Below are positions 38,420 through 51,198 of a DNA stretch of 64,000 nt, piece by piece. A program made the position numbers and the translations under genes. The notes under the pieces were generated by a model. The model saw nothing but the letters and a program-made list of their open reading frames with translations, did no database searches and was not told where the DNA came from. The stretch covers positions 434,001 to 498,000 of the forward strand of contig JABVXV010000017.1 of assembly GCA_013365325.1 (NCBI GenBank). Direction: 5' to 3'. Position 1 is the stretch's first letter; each line of letters opens with the position of its first letter. The stretch is from Dipetalonema caudispina (Eukaryota; Nematoda; Chromadorea; Rhabditida; Onchocercidae).

Positions 38420-41400
38420 TCATATGGTAAAGCTGTCGACATTCGAGACTTTCACATTAGATGAAGATGAACTGCTTGAGATGCCAAGTTCAATATCCAA
38501 CGATGCGAGTGGAGCATGCCTCTCGAATCCTTCCCGAACTGTACAGCTATCTCGAGCAATTGGCCTGACATCGATAGCACAGTCATCAGTATCAGTGGTA
38601 GCAGCAGTCACAGCAGGATCAATTGTAACAACAATATTACTGCTATTACGGTCATTACAAATGAGATCATTGGTTCTCCTGGAATTGGAAGTACTGCGGC
38701 GTACATGGTGAAGCGTAGATTGATTCTGTTGTGGAGAACTGATTGAAGAAGTTCGCAACGGTGATGACCTTACGGTATTCGACACCACCATCGGAGGTGG
38801 ACTATGTAATTCAACAGTCACATCCTGCCTGCAAAACATTTCAACCATTGTGATATGCTCTATTGCATACGCATCGCTTAAGCTTAAAAAGATTCGTAGC
38901 ATGCACATGCAACTATCATTACAAAAATGATTGTTGTCCAAATGTTGAACCCTATAAAGCGTTGGACGAATCTTCTGAGAGTTGATAATTAAAGTTATGC
39001 ATTCCGAGACAAATTGCAAAGATTCAAAGGTACATTTGTAAAAAGCAAACCAATGGGAAGTATGGCTGCAGTATTCACTTATGGACGTACAAGCGCGACC
39101 ATGATCGTGCGTGTCGAGTGCCAAATCATTTTCGGTGTCAAAGATACTACAGTAATAACTATCAATGTATCGTCCGTTCAATTTCCTATAATTTTCTCCT
39201 TTAACAATAATCTACTTATCCTGGAAGGTTTACAGAAATACCAATAATATTACTCTAAGTTACTTTGAAATTCTCGAAATTCCAGCAATTTCGTGGAAGG
39301 CTTTTAACTGATCTAAGCAACGCCGTGAAACTTACAAATTTTTTAGAGTTGAATTGAAATTTAAATTTTGAATTACGACATTTCACAATAATTATGGGTA
39401 AAATTTCCCGCGGAGTTCCAAACAATGTTGTCGTTATTTGGGTAGAGTTCAATGCATTCTCACTAATCACAAAGCTATCTAATGATACTCGAAAAAATTT
39501 TTGACCTATCATCAATAGTATCGAGAAGCATTTGAGGTATACATGGAGTGGAACGATATCTCCGCCGCTTATCCATTACTGCAAATAGCAATATTAGCAA
39601 ACGACAACGTTAGTGAATAAATCAATGAGTACATAAATTAATAAAATAAATAAATGGAAAAAGAAATAAATACACTACCAAATGAAAGATATAATATAGG
39701 AAGAGTAATTTCTGTGGTATAGGTAAACATCTTTCATGATTAGATAGATATTAAACAAGCACACCATATGTCAATAGAGTTATAATGGACTGCATTATAA
39801 GGTGAAACATTGTGTTGTAATCACATGGTTCTAACATTCATAAGAATAACTTACTTGAACTGGAATCATATCTTGACAATGGAAGAGCCTTATACAGAGG
39901 TGTCCATTCACGTATCTCTTCGTTGGTCATTGGTAAACGTTTTTGTACCACATCCCTTTGCAACAAAGATGTTTTCTTACACGGATCGATCTCTTTTACA
40001 TTATAAAGTACCTGCAATAATCACCGGAAAAACTGAACTCATTATTAAGGGGAAATGACATATGTATTATCATTCTGTTAGGATTTTTGCACTTAATTTT
40101 CATATTTATAGAATGAGAAAATAACCTGCGTGTTCTTATCCCTGCTTTCGAGAGTAATAACACAGGCGACGATAAGGATGAATGAACCAATGCCCATTGC
40201 AATTGGTCCGAGATACTGCAAACTTTTAAACAAATATCGTTTAGTCCAATTGGTGGACATCTTATCGGTACCATCATTCCTATTGTGTACAATTTCCTGA
40301 AAAATTTTCTCTTAAATTTGACAAAATGAGCTGCAACATTGATCCTTGCAAAAAAAATTTTAAATTAACCAAAATGAATGGTTTTATTGCATTATTAAAA
40401 TAATCCGGAAATTGATAATGACAAAAGACACAAATTAGAATGTACTGAAATGAAGTGAAAAAATATAAACCTGAGATAAAGGGACATCAAAATAACCAAG
40501 GATGGTCATCAAAATACCAAAAGTAATGATAACACCACCGAAAATAATCGCTCTGCATGCTACCCACAATGTCTGAAACAAACTGTTTCACGCAAGTTCG
40601 AATTTTGTTATTTTCATATAATAACAAATAATTTGTCAAACGATTTCTTTAAAAGAAAAAACAAGGTTAAAATTTTCTTGCAAAATTTCAATTGCATTTC
40701 AGAATTTTCACCAAATACGTTCATTTTTTTCCCAAACAAAATTTTTGAGTTTTATTCGATTTTTTTCCAAATTTGATGAAACTTTAAAAGGCCTTCAAAA
40801 TACAGTTTTTAATGGTGAATGACTAAGAGCTAACTAATCTTAATGATATCAAACTATCAATTTGAGCAGTCAGCTAAACTCTCATAGCAAGATAAATATC
40901 ATGAAGACGATTCAATTCCTTACTGGTTAACTAATAAATTATGTAGTTATTGTTTATCATTTGTTATTTATTAGAGATCGGGTATCCATAATTGTCATGT
41001 GATTCTTTCAAGATTTCGAAAAGGCGTAGTGATCTTATACACTTTTTGTAGATATTGGTGGGAAGAAAATATCCAAAAAGCAAATGATCACGAAAAACCT
41101 TAGTTTAGTGATTTAAATAATTTATTTGATGCCACCACTCCATCATCTTCCAATGTTGAATTGACATTAATATAAAAGATGTATTCTTAGACAAGGAAGC
41201 ATTTCAAGTTTTGGAAGATCAAAGATAAATGAGGCAACTATCAACAATCCATTAATTTCACAGGAGAAAGTATAAAAACGAATGGATGGGTGAGTAGTTA
41301 ATCCAGCAAAGCAGTTAATTGAATAAAGTTAATATTTCCAATGTTCTCAGGCATAACTGCAAAAGATATCGAAACCGATTAAATTTTCAAGGATGAAAAG

Positions 41401-44400
41401 TATCGAAGGGAGAGGGAGAAAAAAGTAAATTCAATAAATGCCCTTTTCGGATATTGCACAGAATTACGCCAATTTACATATGTGCGTCTCTTCATTCCTG
41501 CCAGTATCTTTTATATTTGGACAAATTAAGCTATTTTCAAACTTAAATTCTTTTATTATGCTTTTAAATATAAACCGTCGTTATATATGTAAAATTCAAC
41601 GCCGAATCTTGGTGCTGATTACTGATAACTATAATAATGTACCTGAGTGCAAATTTATGTCACTAACTATTTGTTTATTAGCGTGGCTTATTTGAAAATC
41701 TTGAAAAAAAGAATAAAAAGGAAGATAAATTTAAATTATGGTTTCAAAAATATAAGGGACTTCATGGTCCAAAAATTTGCCAGAACTTAAATTAAAAGTA
41801 TAAAAATAAGCTATTGTGATGAATTAGAAACAAAAAATGTACTTTCATAAACCTTAAAGACAGTCAAATAAAAAACAAGAAAGAAATGGAAAACAACTGC
41901 ACGCTGGTAGATAAAAAACATTTCATATAGGTAAAGTTGACTAAAACGGATTACTGTTTCAATAAATGAGAATTATCAACTTTATTAAAGAGTAAAGAAA
42001 TCGGAATAGTCATACAGACCGGAAAGTCGGGAATACAGCAGGAATTAGCCACTTATTTCAAATTCTATTAAGGTCGATATTATTATCTTCAGAATTTCTT
42101 ATTCACACTGAAGAGAACATGAGGTTATTACAATTCTTTTGCCTACTCATTTCGAATATACATGCGCGATCATTTTTCAAGTTTGAGTAACCTAGTCATG
42201 TCAAAAAAATCCAGAGATCGGGAATTTTATGGTCTGATAAACTACCCTTAAAAACCTGGACAATATGATTAAATCTCTGATTCCGTCTCTTTCAGGCTTT
42301 TTAGATTACCACTTTATTGATGATTAATTAATAACGGCTTGTCCAATCTAAAGAATTTTGGAAACATAATTTTCAAAGGTAAATAAATCTATTTTGAGTG
42401 GAATCAAGGGAATGATGAAAGCCGTGTCTCGAGAAAATTTATACAGATGTTCTTCAGCTTTCTTATCTTTCTCAAGTATTTAACATTATTTCTTGGCCAT
42501 TTAACATATGCTAGTGTACAGTACTTGTTGATCAACCTGCAGGTAAATTCAGCAACCTCTGGATTTCATCCATTCATCACCAGTCGTCGACACAGCTCTT
42601 CCTGATAACACAATATAGCAGGACATGAACACCCTGTTTTAATAATATTTCCACACATGGGTGCTCTTATCAAAATCACTTAAACGGTTCTTCCTGAACA
42701 GTAAAAAGTGTACCGAAAGTTTCGACTCATTAATTTGATAATATTTGTAGTTTCTGTGATAAAAATTTCGTCGTATAATAGTGGCAGTTGGACGATGGAC
42801 CATCAGCCCTCCTACTGCGATTGTCGCTGTATTTTTAAAGTTCTCAGAAAATCCCAGAATTTTCCGACAAAAACTGTTTTTGACAAAACACTTTTCCGTT
42901 GTTGTAATTTTTGACGAGAATAACAGAACAGATTGGATTACCAAGCAAGCGGCACCAGCAATCGGTACTGTATCGTACGATCACCATTTATTTGTCTAGG
43001 TTGTATGAAAAAATATTTTAAAAATACTTGAGTTGTATCGGAAAACTTCGATTTTATTGGGACGTACGGAGCGAAAAGGAATATAATTATTCGAAATAAT
43101 GGTCGCTCGAAAGATGAGGGAAAAGTGAATGAGAAGGATGAGTATGATTACGATGATAAAAAAATTAAAACCAGTATGATTAAAATGGGTATGATTACGA
43201 TAGTATGTACTTGGAAATATTTCCTAAGAAGTTAAACTGATGTGGTTTCGAATAATTTAATTATTTTAATGAAATTTGAAAAGTGGAAATCTTAGTAACA
43301 GAGAGAAGGAATGGAATAACAAAGGGCCAGAAGTGAAGGTATTTATTTCCGGATAGCATAGACTTTAGGCTTCGGACAAGGGAAAAAGAATGCAAAAAGA
43401 GTTGCTGGACGGTTGAATTGAAGGAGTAGCAGTGACGGGATGAAAGAGATATTAGCAAGGATCGTTTAAGATCGATAAAAATTAAGTGAAAAAGTGAATC
43501 AAACTGCGAATTCGTCGTATTCAAAACGCTTTTTAAGCTTCGAAAGAAAAATATGTTATCATGATGCTTTAAATTATTTAAGCCTCTTTTTAGGCGTGAT
43601 CTTAGTCGTTCAAAAACTTTTTTAGTAAAAGTCTTTGGCTAAACTGTATCTCATGATCTCCGAGCCAAAAAAATCTGTTTCACTGTGGACTCATGGATAA
43701 GCGGCTGAAAGACCAGGCTTAATCGTTCAACGTAAAATAGAATTTTTGCCTATAATTTCTGTTTGGAATTCCGAAATTACTCATTTAATTTTGAAAAGCC
43801 ACTTTTTCCTATTGCTTTGAATAGTGTTAAATCAAACAGAAGCACAACAATGTTTTTTCCAGTATTGAAGGAGAAATTTTGCACATTAAAACAGCTAATG
43901 GTAGCTATTCCACGAGTGCACAGATATTTTCATTCTTCATTCACACATTATTGAAATGAAATGTAAATAACAGAGATAGAAATGTTGGTGGGAAGATGAT
44001 AGCGCAACAAAAAACTATTTGATGTCGGAAAAATTGAAGGTTTAAGCTTCCTGTCCTCCTTTCAGCAAAAAAAAAGGTTCCGTCTTTTTGTTGTCTTATT
44101 TCATAGCAGCATGTATGTAAAATAAACACTGCTACTGCTAACTTATCGACAGGTACTACTGCTGACATGTTGTCCGCCAGATGGACAACAATGTCGAGCA
44201 ATTCTAAGAGAACACCGACTACTCTACTACGGCCTGAGATGGCGGTGTTTAGATGAGCTTATACAAAAAGATTGCCAAAATAGCAGTAAGTTGAATTAAG
44301 GTGTTGAAGTGATGGAAGTTTACAGTATAAAAGGGAAATGATGACGGAAGAGAAAAAAATCATGAAGATAAAACGGATGAGAAAGGAAGAGTTTAAGGTC

Positions 44401-46848
44401 ACGAAAAACGAACCACTAATCACTGTCTAAGAATCAATTCCGGTGATTAGTTTAAAACTATATTAAATTCCATCTACAACTGCTAATCATAAGAATTTCG
44501 AACAATCTATCAGTTAGTTTCTTCTAAATGAAGAATTCAGAAATTATGCACGACATTGTTAAGGAATATGAAAATTTGACTATCCTTCATCAGCTTACCT
44601 TTTTATTGATAAGGAGTACATGAAAACTAAAACAAATATAGACTATATAGATCGAGGCCGAAGCGAAATTTTAAACTGAATACTTTAAAAGACATATACA
44701 ATGTAGGATTTCTACAAAATTCATTTATTTCAACAAATTTAAATAAGTTCTAAATGTTACTGAAGAGACTTTCAGCAAGTAAACACTTCACGGAAAACGA
44801 TAAGAAAACTTTAATGCTCGTAAACCGATACTGTTCGAAAAGTTCAGCAAATAACATTTATATGTTTTGTTGTCAATTTCATCATTTCATAGACTATTAT
44901 TAAATCAATTAACGTCTAAAATGTTTCAATTTCTTTCCAAAATTCGAAGAAAAAGAAAACTTTTACATTATCAGTAGCCAAGTTTGCGATCCGTAGCCAG
45001 ATAAGGAAATGAGATTTCTGAAATTCGAAAAATTAGGCACACTTTGTAAGCACTTAACCCAGACAACCAAATAAGTCAATGTAGAATATCAGCCATTTGC
45101 AAACCAGACAAACTAACAAGAAGAAAGAGAGGTGGAAGAGAAAGATATTAGATGAAATGAAATTAGATTTTCGGCCGATATATGAAACAGGAAATGTATT
45201 AAAAGAAGGAGGTCTTAATAGAATTTGCCTGTGTAGACCAGAAGTGATGAGTAAACAGGCTATGGAGCATTGCTCGGTACCGCTTAGTAAAAGTATGATG
45301 GAAATGGAGAACAGATGGTAGCGACATTTAAGCTGGAAAAATAAATATGCAACAGATAAATGCTGGGATCGAAGAAGCAAAAGCCTAGGACTCCATGTAA
45401 ACATTTCTTCCTATCCATCTATTATTTCACTGCAGTAGCTCATCTATGTTAATGAAGAGAAGATAATGAAGGATTATGAGCGGTCACATATTTTTAATAC
45501 AGTAAAAAAGCGAAACGGCTTTTAATTATAGATTTAACTAGACACTAGCGGGATAGATGTTATCCGATTGATCATGAAAGATTGCTCTCAAATAATGTAA
45601 GTTCCGATGAAGGGAAATTGATAGAAAACAGAATGAACGATTTCCTCATGAAAGGAAAGCATTTACTTATCCATCTGTTTTTGTTTGTTGAACAAAAATG
45701 ACGAATTTTCCGTAAGTCTTAAAACTATAGAAAAAAGCTTGAAAGCATTTTTCAAGGCTTCCCTGAACATTAATGAATATTTATATTTTGAAATTAAAGT
45801 AATTTACCAAGAAGCGATCACTTAGAATCCGAACAAACACCGTCATTCAACCAAACAGATAGTATGGAATTCTGACGTGAAGAGAATACGCGGCTCGAAT
45901 TAATCAAAAACACAGCCAGGAATAATATGAGATGGTAACAATGAATATAACTCAATCTATCAGGCTGGTCTTATTAGCTTTGTATGACATTTTGCAAAAC
46001 TTAGAAAATGCAAAGGATGAGCTCAGGCCTGCTTTATCACCGTTGCATATCTAGATACACTAGGCCCAGTTTTCATAATGACTCAGGCATGGTGATTGAA
46101 ATGTTGCCTTGATAAATCCATAAGGGATAGGAAGTGAGTGAGGATGTTGTTATGCCTTTGTGTGTGTTTGTGTGTATGTGTGTGTGTTTGGGTGTGTGTG
46201 GGTGTCATAATGGTTGGGTGTAGGTGAAAGTGGGCTTTATTTATAGGTTGAGGACGTAGTTAAAGTGTAATATAAACCAGTATGAGAGGTAAGTAGGGTG
46301 CATTGAATTTCATTTTTTTTAAAATCATTAATGATAGCGAGCAGCCGTTGTTGATCAAATCACTGAACGGAGGGACAGTGCATCATGAAGAGAGGGCCAG
46401 ATAGTAATACCTAAGCAGTGGATGATCATTTTTAAAAGTTTTTGTTAGAATGTAATAAAAGAGCTACCTATTACATCATTTCAATATGATTTCATCGATA
46501 ACATATGATGAAATTGAATAAAAATTAAGCGGAAATTAAAAGGAAATGTTTGAGTAGCTTTACCTCAATATGAACGTACTTCTTGGTCGTAATTTTGTGT
46601 CGATTTTTTTCTCGCTTTCGTCTGGCTCTTAAGTAACCATCCCGATTTGGTAAACTGGAGTCCAAGGCTGCTAGGTTTATTTTCCCCAAACCTAGTGAGA
46701 CACCACGAGCTGTTCCTAACATTTGTAGGAGCAAAACGGAATCGTAGGATTTAACTTCAAGTACAGCAGATTTTAGATATTCCTTCTGAATTACCTCTGA
46801 AGAGTTTTTCCAGCAGTTGGAATTCAGAATAGAAAGATTTGCAGCCAA
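38420..46848 (-). CDS. TMEM200-like two-span membrane protein (6 exons, 398 aa)
   Basis: Minus-strand exons: 46848-46564, 40572-40471, 40296-40126, 40011-39855, 39578-39506, 38828-38420, phases consistent, 1197 nt with TGA. Two hydrophobic segments are clear: about 103-122 (AIIFGGVIITFGILMTILGY) and 159-178 (GPIAMGIGSFILIVACVITL), the second followed by ESRDKNTQ. The vertebrate TMEM200 family has the same plan, with a basic N-terminus, a helix ending LGYWP, then GPVxMGxGIFxFICANxxxxENRD. The long C-terminal tail (from about 187) is Ser/Thr-rich and polar, probably cytosolic and disordered. The family's molecular function is not established, so none is claimed. The first 50 residues of exon 1 are the least certain, since a later ATG (46719) could be the start. 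A 6-kb intron separates exon 1 from the rest. Confidence 0.82.
40573..46563 (-). other. 6-kb first intron of the TMEM200-like gene
   Basis: Contains a (GT)n tract (about 46157-46205) and a G+C-richer patch with a small hairpin (44166-44190). Open frames at 42639-42944 (minus), 42781-42999 (plus), 45054-45404 (minus) and 45097-45321 (plus) overlap each other antisense and have no recognisable domain. Confidence 0.45.
46157..46205. repeat. interrupted GT microsatellite
   Basis: About 49 bp of TGTGTG with occasional T, A or G interruptions, in intron 1 of the TMEM200-like gene. Confidence 0.9.
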
Positions 46849-47091
46849 ATATGAAAATGTTATCCCATCTGAAATGGCTGTTTTTTAGTGAGCTTGTTAA
46901 CTTCTCCATATGACTGTGGAGTCAATAATAAATTCAGTAATATAGTATTAAATAATAAGTTCAATCATGCAACGTGTAACTGATCCTGAAAATACTTTTT
47001 AAACGATGTGCTTAATGGGCTGTCGGCTTAACGGACGACCCCTTACGTGCTCAAAATGTGCTGCATATAAAGTCGTTAAAACATTTGCATA

Positions 47092-47115
47092 AGAGAGGGA
47101 GAGAGAGAGAGAGAG
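47092..47115. repeat. GA microsatellite
   Basis: About twelve GA dinucleotides upstream of the TMEM200-like gene. Confidence 0.9.
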
Positions 47116-47377
47116 TAAAAAACTGAGGAAACGGATACAATTTTGTGATGTGCTAACAGTTCTCTTAATAACATAAACTGATTACAATCATTTCATAAGT
47201 TAAGTAGTCCTGAAGCAAAATTAAGGCTGAGGCTGATTGGACTTTAACTAATCTGATGTATGACAAAAATCTTGGAATCCTGTTCACTCTAGCAGAAATT
47301 GTAACCAAATGAGTTATTTCAAGCAGCAAAATATCATGAAATCTTTCAGCAGCATTTACTTTATCATAGTAATACAT

Positions 47378-47422
47378 ACAATCCTCATGCAATACTGTTT
47401 TACAGTATTGCATGAGGATTGT
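47378..47422. repeat. perfect inverted repeat, 21-bp arms, 3-nt loop
   Basis: Arms 47378-47398 and 47402-47422 are exactly complementary around a TTT loop. Flanking bases do not pair. It sits about 530 bp upstream of the TMEM200-like start codon. Stem length is short for a pre-miRNA. Confidence 0.93.
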
Positions 47423-50400
47423 TTAAGTTATGTTTGGTAATAGAAATTCAAGATACAGGAGAAGAGAAAAACATTAGTATTCATTGATATATCGGTCAAA
47501 AAAAGGATGATATGTACTTAGCAAAATCATAACTTTCAATAGGGAAACGTGTGCTAATTGCAAGTTTTTCTTTGCGCGTTTTTAAATTATCAGAAATCAT
47601 TCCGAAAATTTCGGTTTTTTTTTCTTTTTCAAATCTGAAGTAAACAAATAACCTGTTAAGGACAACAAAACTCGTATACAAAGGAGAATGATGCATAATG
47701 ATAAATAGATTAACTCTTTGAGGATCTCATTGATAATGGGATTAACTCCAGGTCGTTGATAGACGTCATTAATCAATAAATAACTAAGTACTGCATTGTT
47801 TAATCATGAAGCTATGAATAAATAAAGTTGACAGAGTTCCGTATTTCTCGTTCTAAAGAAGTGTTTAAAATTAGAACCTGAATTGAGACAAATTTTGGAA
47901 ACTTTCTTTGGACATGGGAAGTATTTAAAACTTGAAATCATTAGGCATATTTTTATTTATTTGTACATCAAAGGATCAGTCAAAATGATTAAAAGTACGG
48001 GAATTTCATTTTTCAGCCAAGGCTGAATAGACATTTATTTGCATGCTGGCTAATTTTGCTAAGTTGTAGTTATAATACAGTAGAATGAATACGTTGGGCG
48101 GTGACGTACATTTGACGTATGTAAAAGAATGAAATGGGTAAAGTAGCGTAGTGTGTGGATGCTTTTAATTTTGTGGGATACAAGTAAAAGAGAAGTTAAG
48201 TATTTGTTTAGAGGAATGCCAAGAATAGAAAAGTGCATAACGTAACACATGGAGGACAGTTCTTGACCTTTTCTTTGTTTTTCTTTGCTATTAACAAATT
48301 TTTGCATTATATATCGAAGCATTTGACAACATTTAGCAAATGATTATTTTTGTCAATTTCGGAATTTTATTGTTATGTTGAAAATTCCGAAATTTTTCTA
48401 TTGAGATAAAGAGTTCAATGAGCAAAAAATTATGTTGGCTAAGCTCACAATCTTGCCAGTTAACATTAATGATACTTTTTGATTGTCACGAGAAGTTTCA
48501 TTTCAGAATCCTTGTGGATAAAGATGTCACTTGTTTAACTTGTTTGTTCTGGCCTGACACCTCCTACCTTATAGAAATATCTTTAAATAGTATTAAACCA
48601 TTTTAATTTTTATTGCATCTAAGAAGTTTTTTAGTAGGATAGGTGTATCGGAGGCACAATATTTTTTATCTTCGAAGTATTCAGTGTCGAAATATTAACT
48701 TTTTTTTTTCATTCTGCTTTTTTTCATAATTATTTAGGAAAAGAGATGATAAAATTAGTAAATGCAAGCATTTTAAGCTAGTAAACCATAAAATTTCGTA
48801 TATTCGAGTGACGCAAAGCTGAACATTTTGTTTTAATTGTTAATTTATACTGTCACTAATTATTTCGTAAAATTTTCATGAATGGTATACGTATGGAAAT
48901 CTTGTATTCCAAAAAGAAAAATTAATATTTAATTGCTGGAAATATTGCACCATCAAAGGAAATGAAAATAATTTAAGAAAAGAAAGATGGTTAATGAAGT
49001 AGCCATTATTAAAAAAACGTACAGATAGCTCTATCAAGAAGGCTACTTGAGTTTCAATTCAGCATGTGGAGTAAATTAAGAATTATTGTCCTAGTCCCTC
49101 TGAAAAATATGGGCAAAATCTTGTGGTACTCTCTTTCAGCAAAGTTTTCTCGAAATTTTTTATGTCTGCTGACTTTGTACCGATTGTTCAGCAAACTTCT
49201 ATTCCCAGATCAAATGTCATCCTCAAATTCTGCAGTTGAATAATACTGTCCTTGAAGTTAGCCAGAAGATAGATAGTAGAAAACCATAAATTTTCTGAAA
49301 GAAGATGAAATTCTTCCTGAAGCATATGGAAATGGCAAAGTGGGATTACTCATTTACAATAGCTGAGTCGGTTATAATTTTGTAAATTGTGATCGGCAGT
49401 TGCAAAATTGATACAATAATTTGTAGGTTAGGATCGGAGATCAGATACGATCCTGAGGAACCCATTGATGAAAGTTCTAAAATTGGTAAAACTCTTAAAC
49501 ATCCATTCGTACATCAAAGAAGATATCTATCCCTTTCCATGCGAATTTTCCTACGAATTGAATAAATAGAAAAATAGAAAGTCATAGAACTGATTATAGA
49601 AATTTACAGTCAAAAGAGAAATTAAATTCAGTGATGCAATTTGACGTTAGTATCGCATTACTTTAAGGCACATGATGAAAAAGATCGAGGAAGATCTGAA
49701 TAGAAAAAGATGTAGAAAAGTATGGGAGGCGTATAAGAGTAGTGTTTATTCAGTTAAGGCAAGTCCAGAGAAAAGATATATAGTAAGTGAGGCTTGGTAA
49801 AGCTGAATTTTGAATTTATGAGGTGACATGCCTATAGATGCGTAACGGGTGGTTAGGGACACTGTCTGAGTCCATTATTCTAACCAAGATTTCGAATCGC
49901 CCCCATTCGATGAAGTAGTCCATTATCAAGTAAACTGGGCACAGTTTAACAAAACACTCATATAGACAGATACACATGTACATACTTAAACAGACACCTA
50001 TACACAATTCTCGATAAAGGAGACGTGTAACACACAGATGAAAAGTAAAGAAAAAGCTAATTTGCATTGCACGACGTGTCACATTCACCGCCCTGGCACT
50101 TTACTTTATTTTACTTTTCTCTTCAATGTCACACTTTTCATCATTCATTTGAAAAGCATTTGAGTGTTCATTCATATTCAAGCATTTTATTTATGAAACA
50201 GTTAGCTGATCAATCTATCTTGATCAATCAACATTAACATCCTTCAATTGCATTAAATTAATGAAAATTTCTCTATTTTACTCCATTATTTTCATTAATA
50301 TAGTTTGTTAATCAATTGCAAATGAATTATCATTACTAATATCATAAAAATTATTGAAATGAACCAATACAATGAATAAATAAACTTGCGCTATAACCGT

Positions 50401-50961
50401 ACGACAACAACAGATCAGTTATTACAGTTACAACACATAGAAAAGAGGTACATCATTTATAAACTCAAAGTAAGAGATGAATGTTGTAATAATAAAAAGT
50501 TGAATATTTGGAGAAGTTATCTTCCAATTTGAAATTTCAAAAATTACAATCGCTAGAAAAATCCAAGATAACTTTCAAACAATGCCGAAATTCGCTGGAA
50601 TTAATGTCTAAAAGCGAAAATACCAATTTTACTCTTTCTGTATGAACTTGTTTTACTTTGCCAAATAGCATCTATAGGTTATCGGAAATCTGAAGTATGC
50701 TGAAGCTTACAAATAACTCAATAAAATAGATATGAAGTATTATTACTAAAATTCTTGCCAGACAACTAAGTCATTGGTTTAAGAAGTTATCAGTAAGTGA
50801 AGCGATCACGCTGCATTCAGAGTCAATAAAAAGTCCTTCACTCTCATATATCAACATAATTTCAAGCAAAGCTTCTGCAGTTAATAAATCCTAAGGAATA
50901 TGAAGAAGGCCATCAGCCAAAAGGAATAGATGAGTGCTACTGCCAGTACATATATAAAGTT

Positions 50962-51198
50962 ATGAAAAGGCCTTTTGTTTTTCTTTTTCCTCTGTCCCTC
51001 CTCTTATCTCTTCAAGACGAGTCATTTCCTCATGACACGGCCACTTTAAAAGTGAAAAAAGAGCCTGGAATTCAAGAAAACATATCTGAGCGCTTCTTTG
51101 TCACCATTCTATCCGCCTTCTTCTTTCTGTTATTCGTATCTTGTGTTGGATCGCCTATTGCGGCCATTTTTAAAGCAAACAATTTTTATACCTTTTAA
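50962..51198 (+). CDS. possible small secreted or membrane peptide (78 aa), low confidence
   Basis: A single open frame starts with a signal-peptide-like run (MKRPFVFLFPLSLLLSL) and has a second hydrophobic stretch (FFVTILSAFFFLLFVSC). TATATAAAG lies at 50951-50959, immediately before the ATG, too close to serve as the TATA box for that start. No family is recognised. In T-rich DNA such frames arise by chance, so this is only a candidate. Confidence 0.15.
   Translation: MKRPFVFLFPLSLLLSLQDESFPHDTATLKVKKEPGIQENISERFFVTILSAFFFLLFVSCVGSPIAAIFKANNFYTF

Noticed and set aside
38828..39181. N-terminal part of the 253-codon frame containing the last TMEM200-like exon
   Set aside because: The exon starts at a TTTTGCAG acceptor at 38829; the upstream part is intron read-through. 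Homology and phase fit only the portion from 38828 downwards.
45054..45404. 116-codon minus frame overlapping a 74-codon plus frame
   Set aside because: Mutually antisense, no domain, no supporting splice structure; treated as chance open sequence.
49816..50088. Minus-strand 90-codon frame, also considered as a tRNA-like or SINE-derived element because of a TTCGAATC motif
   Set aside because: No complete cloverleaf, A box or second B box could be assembled, and the protein has no recognisable domain.
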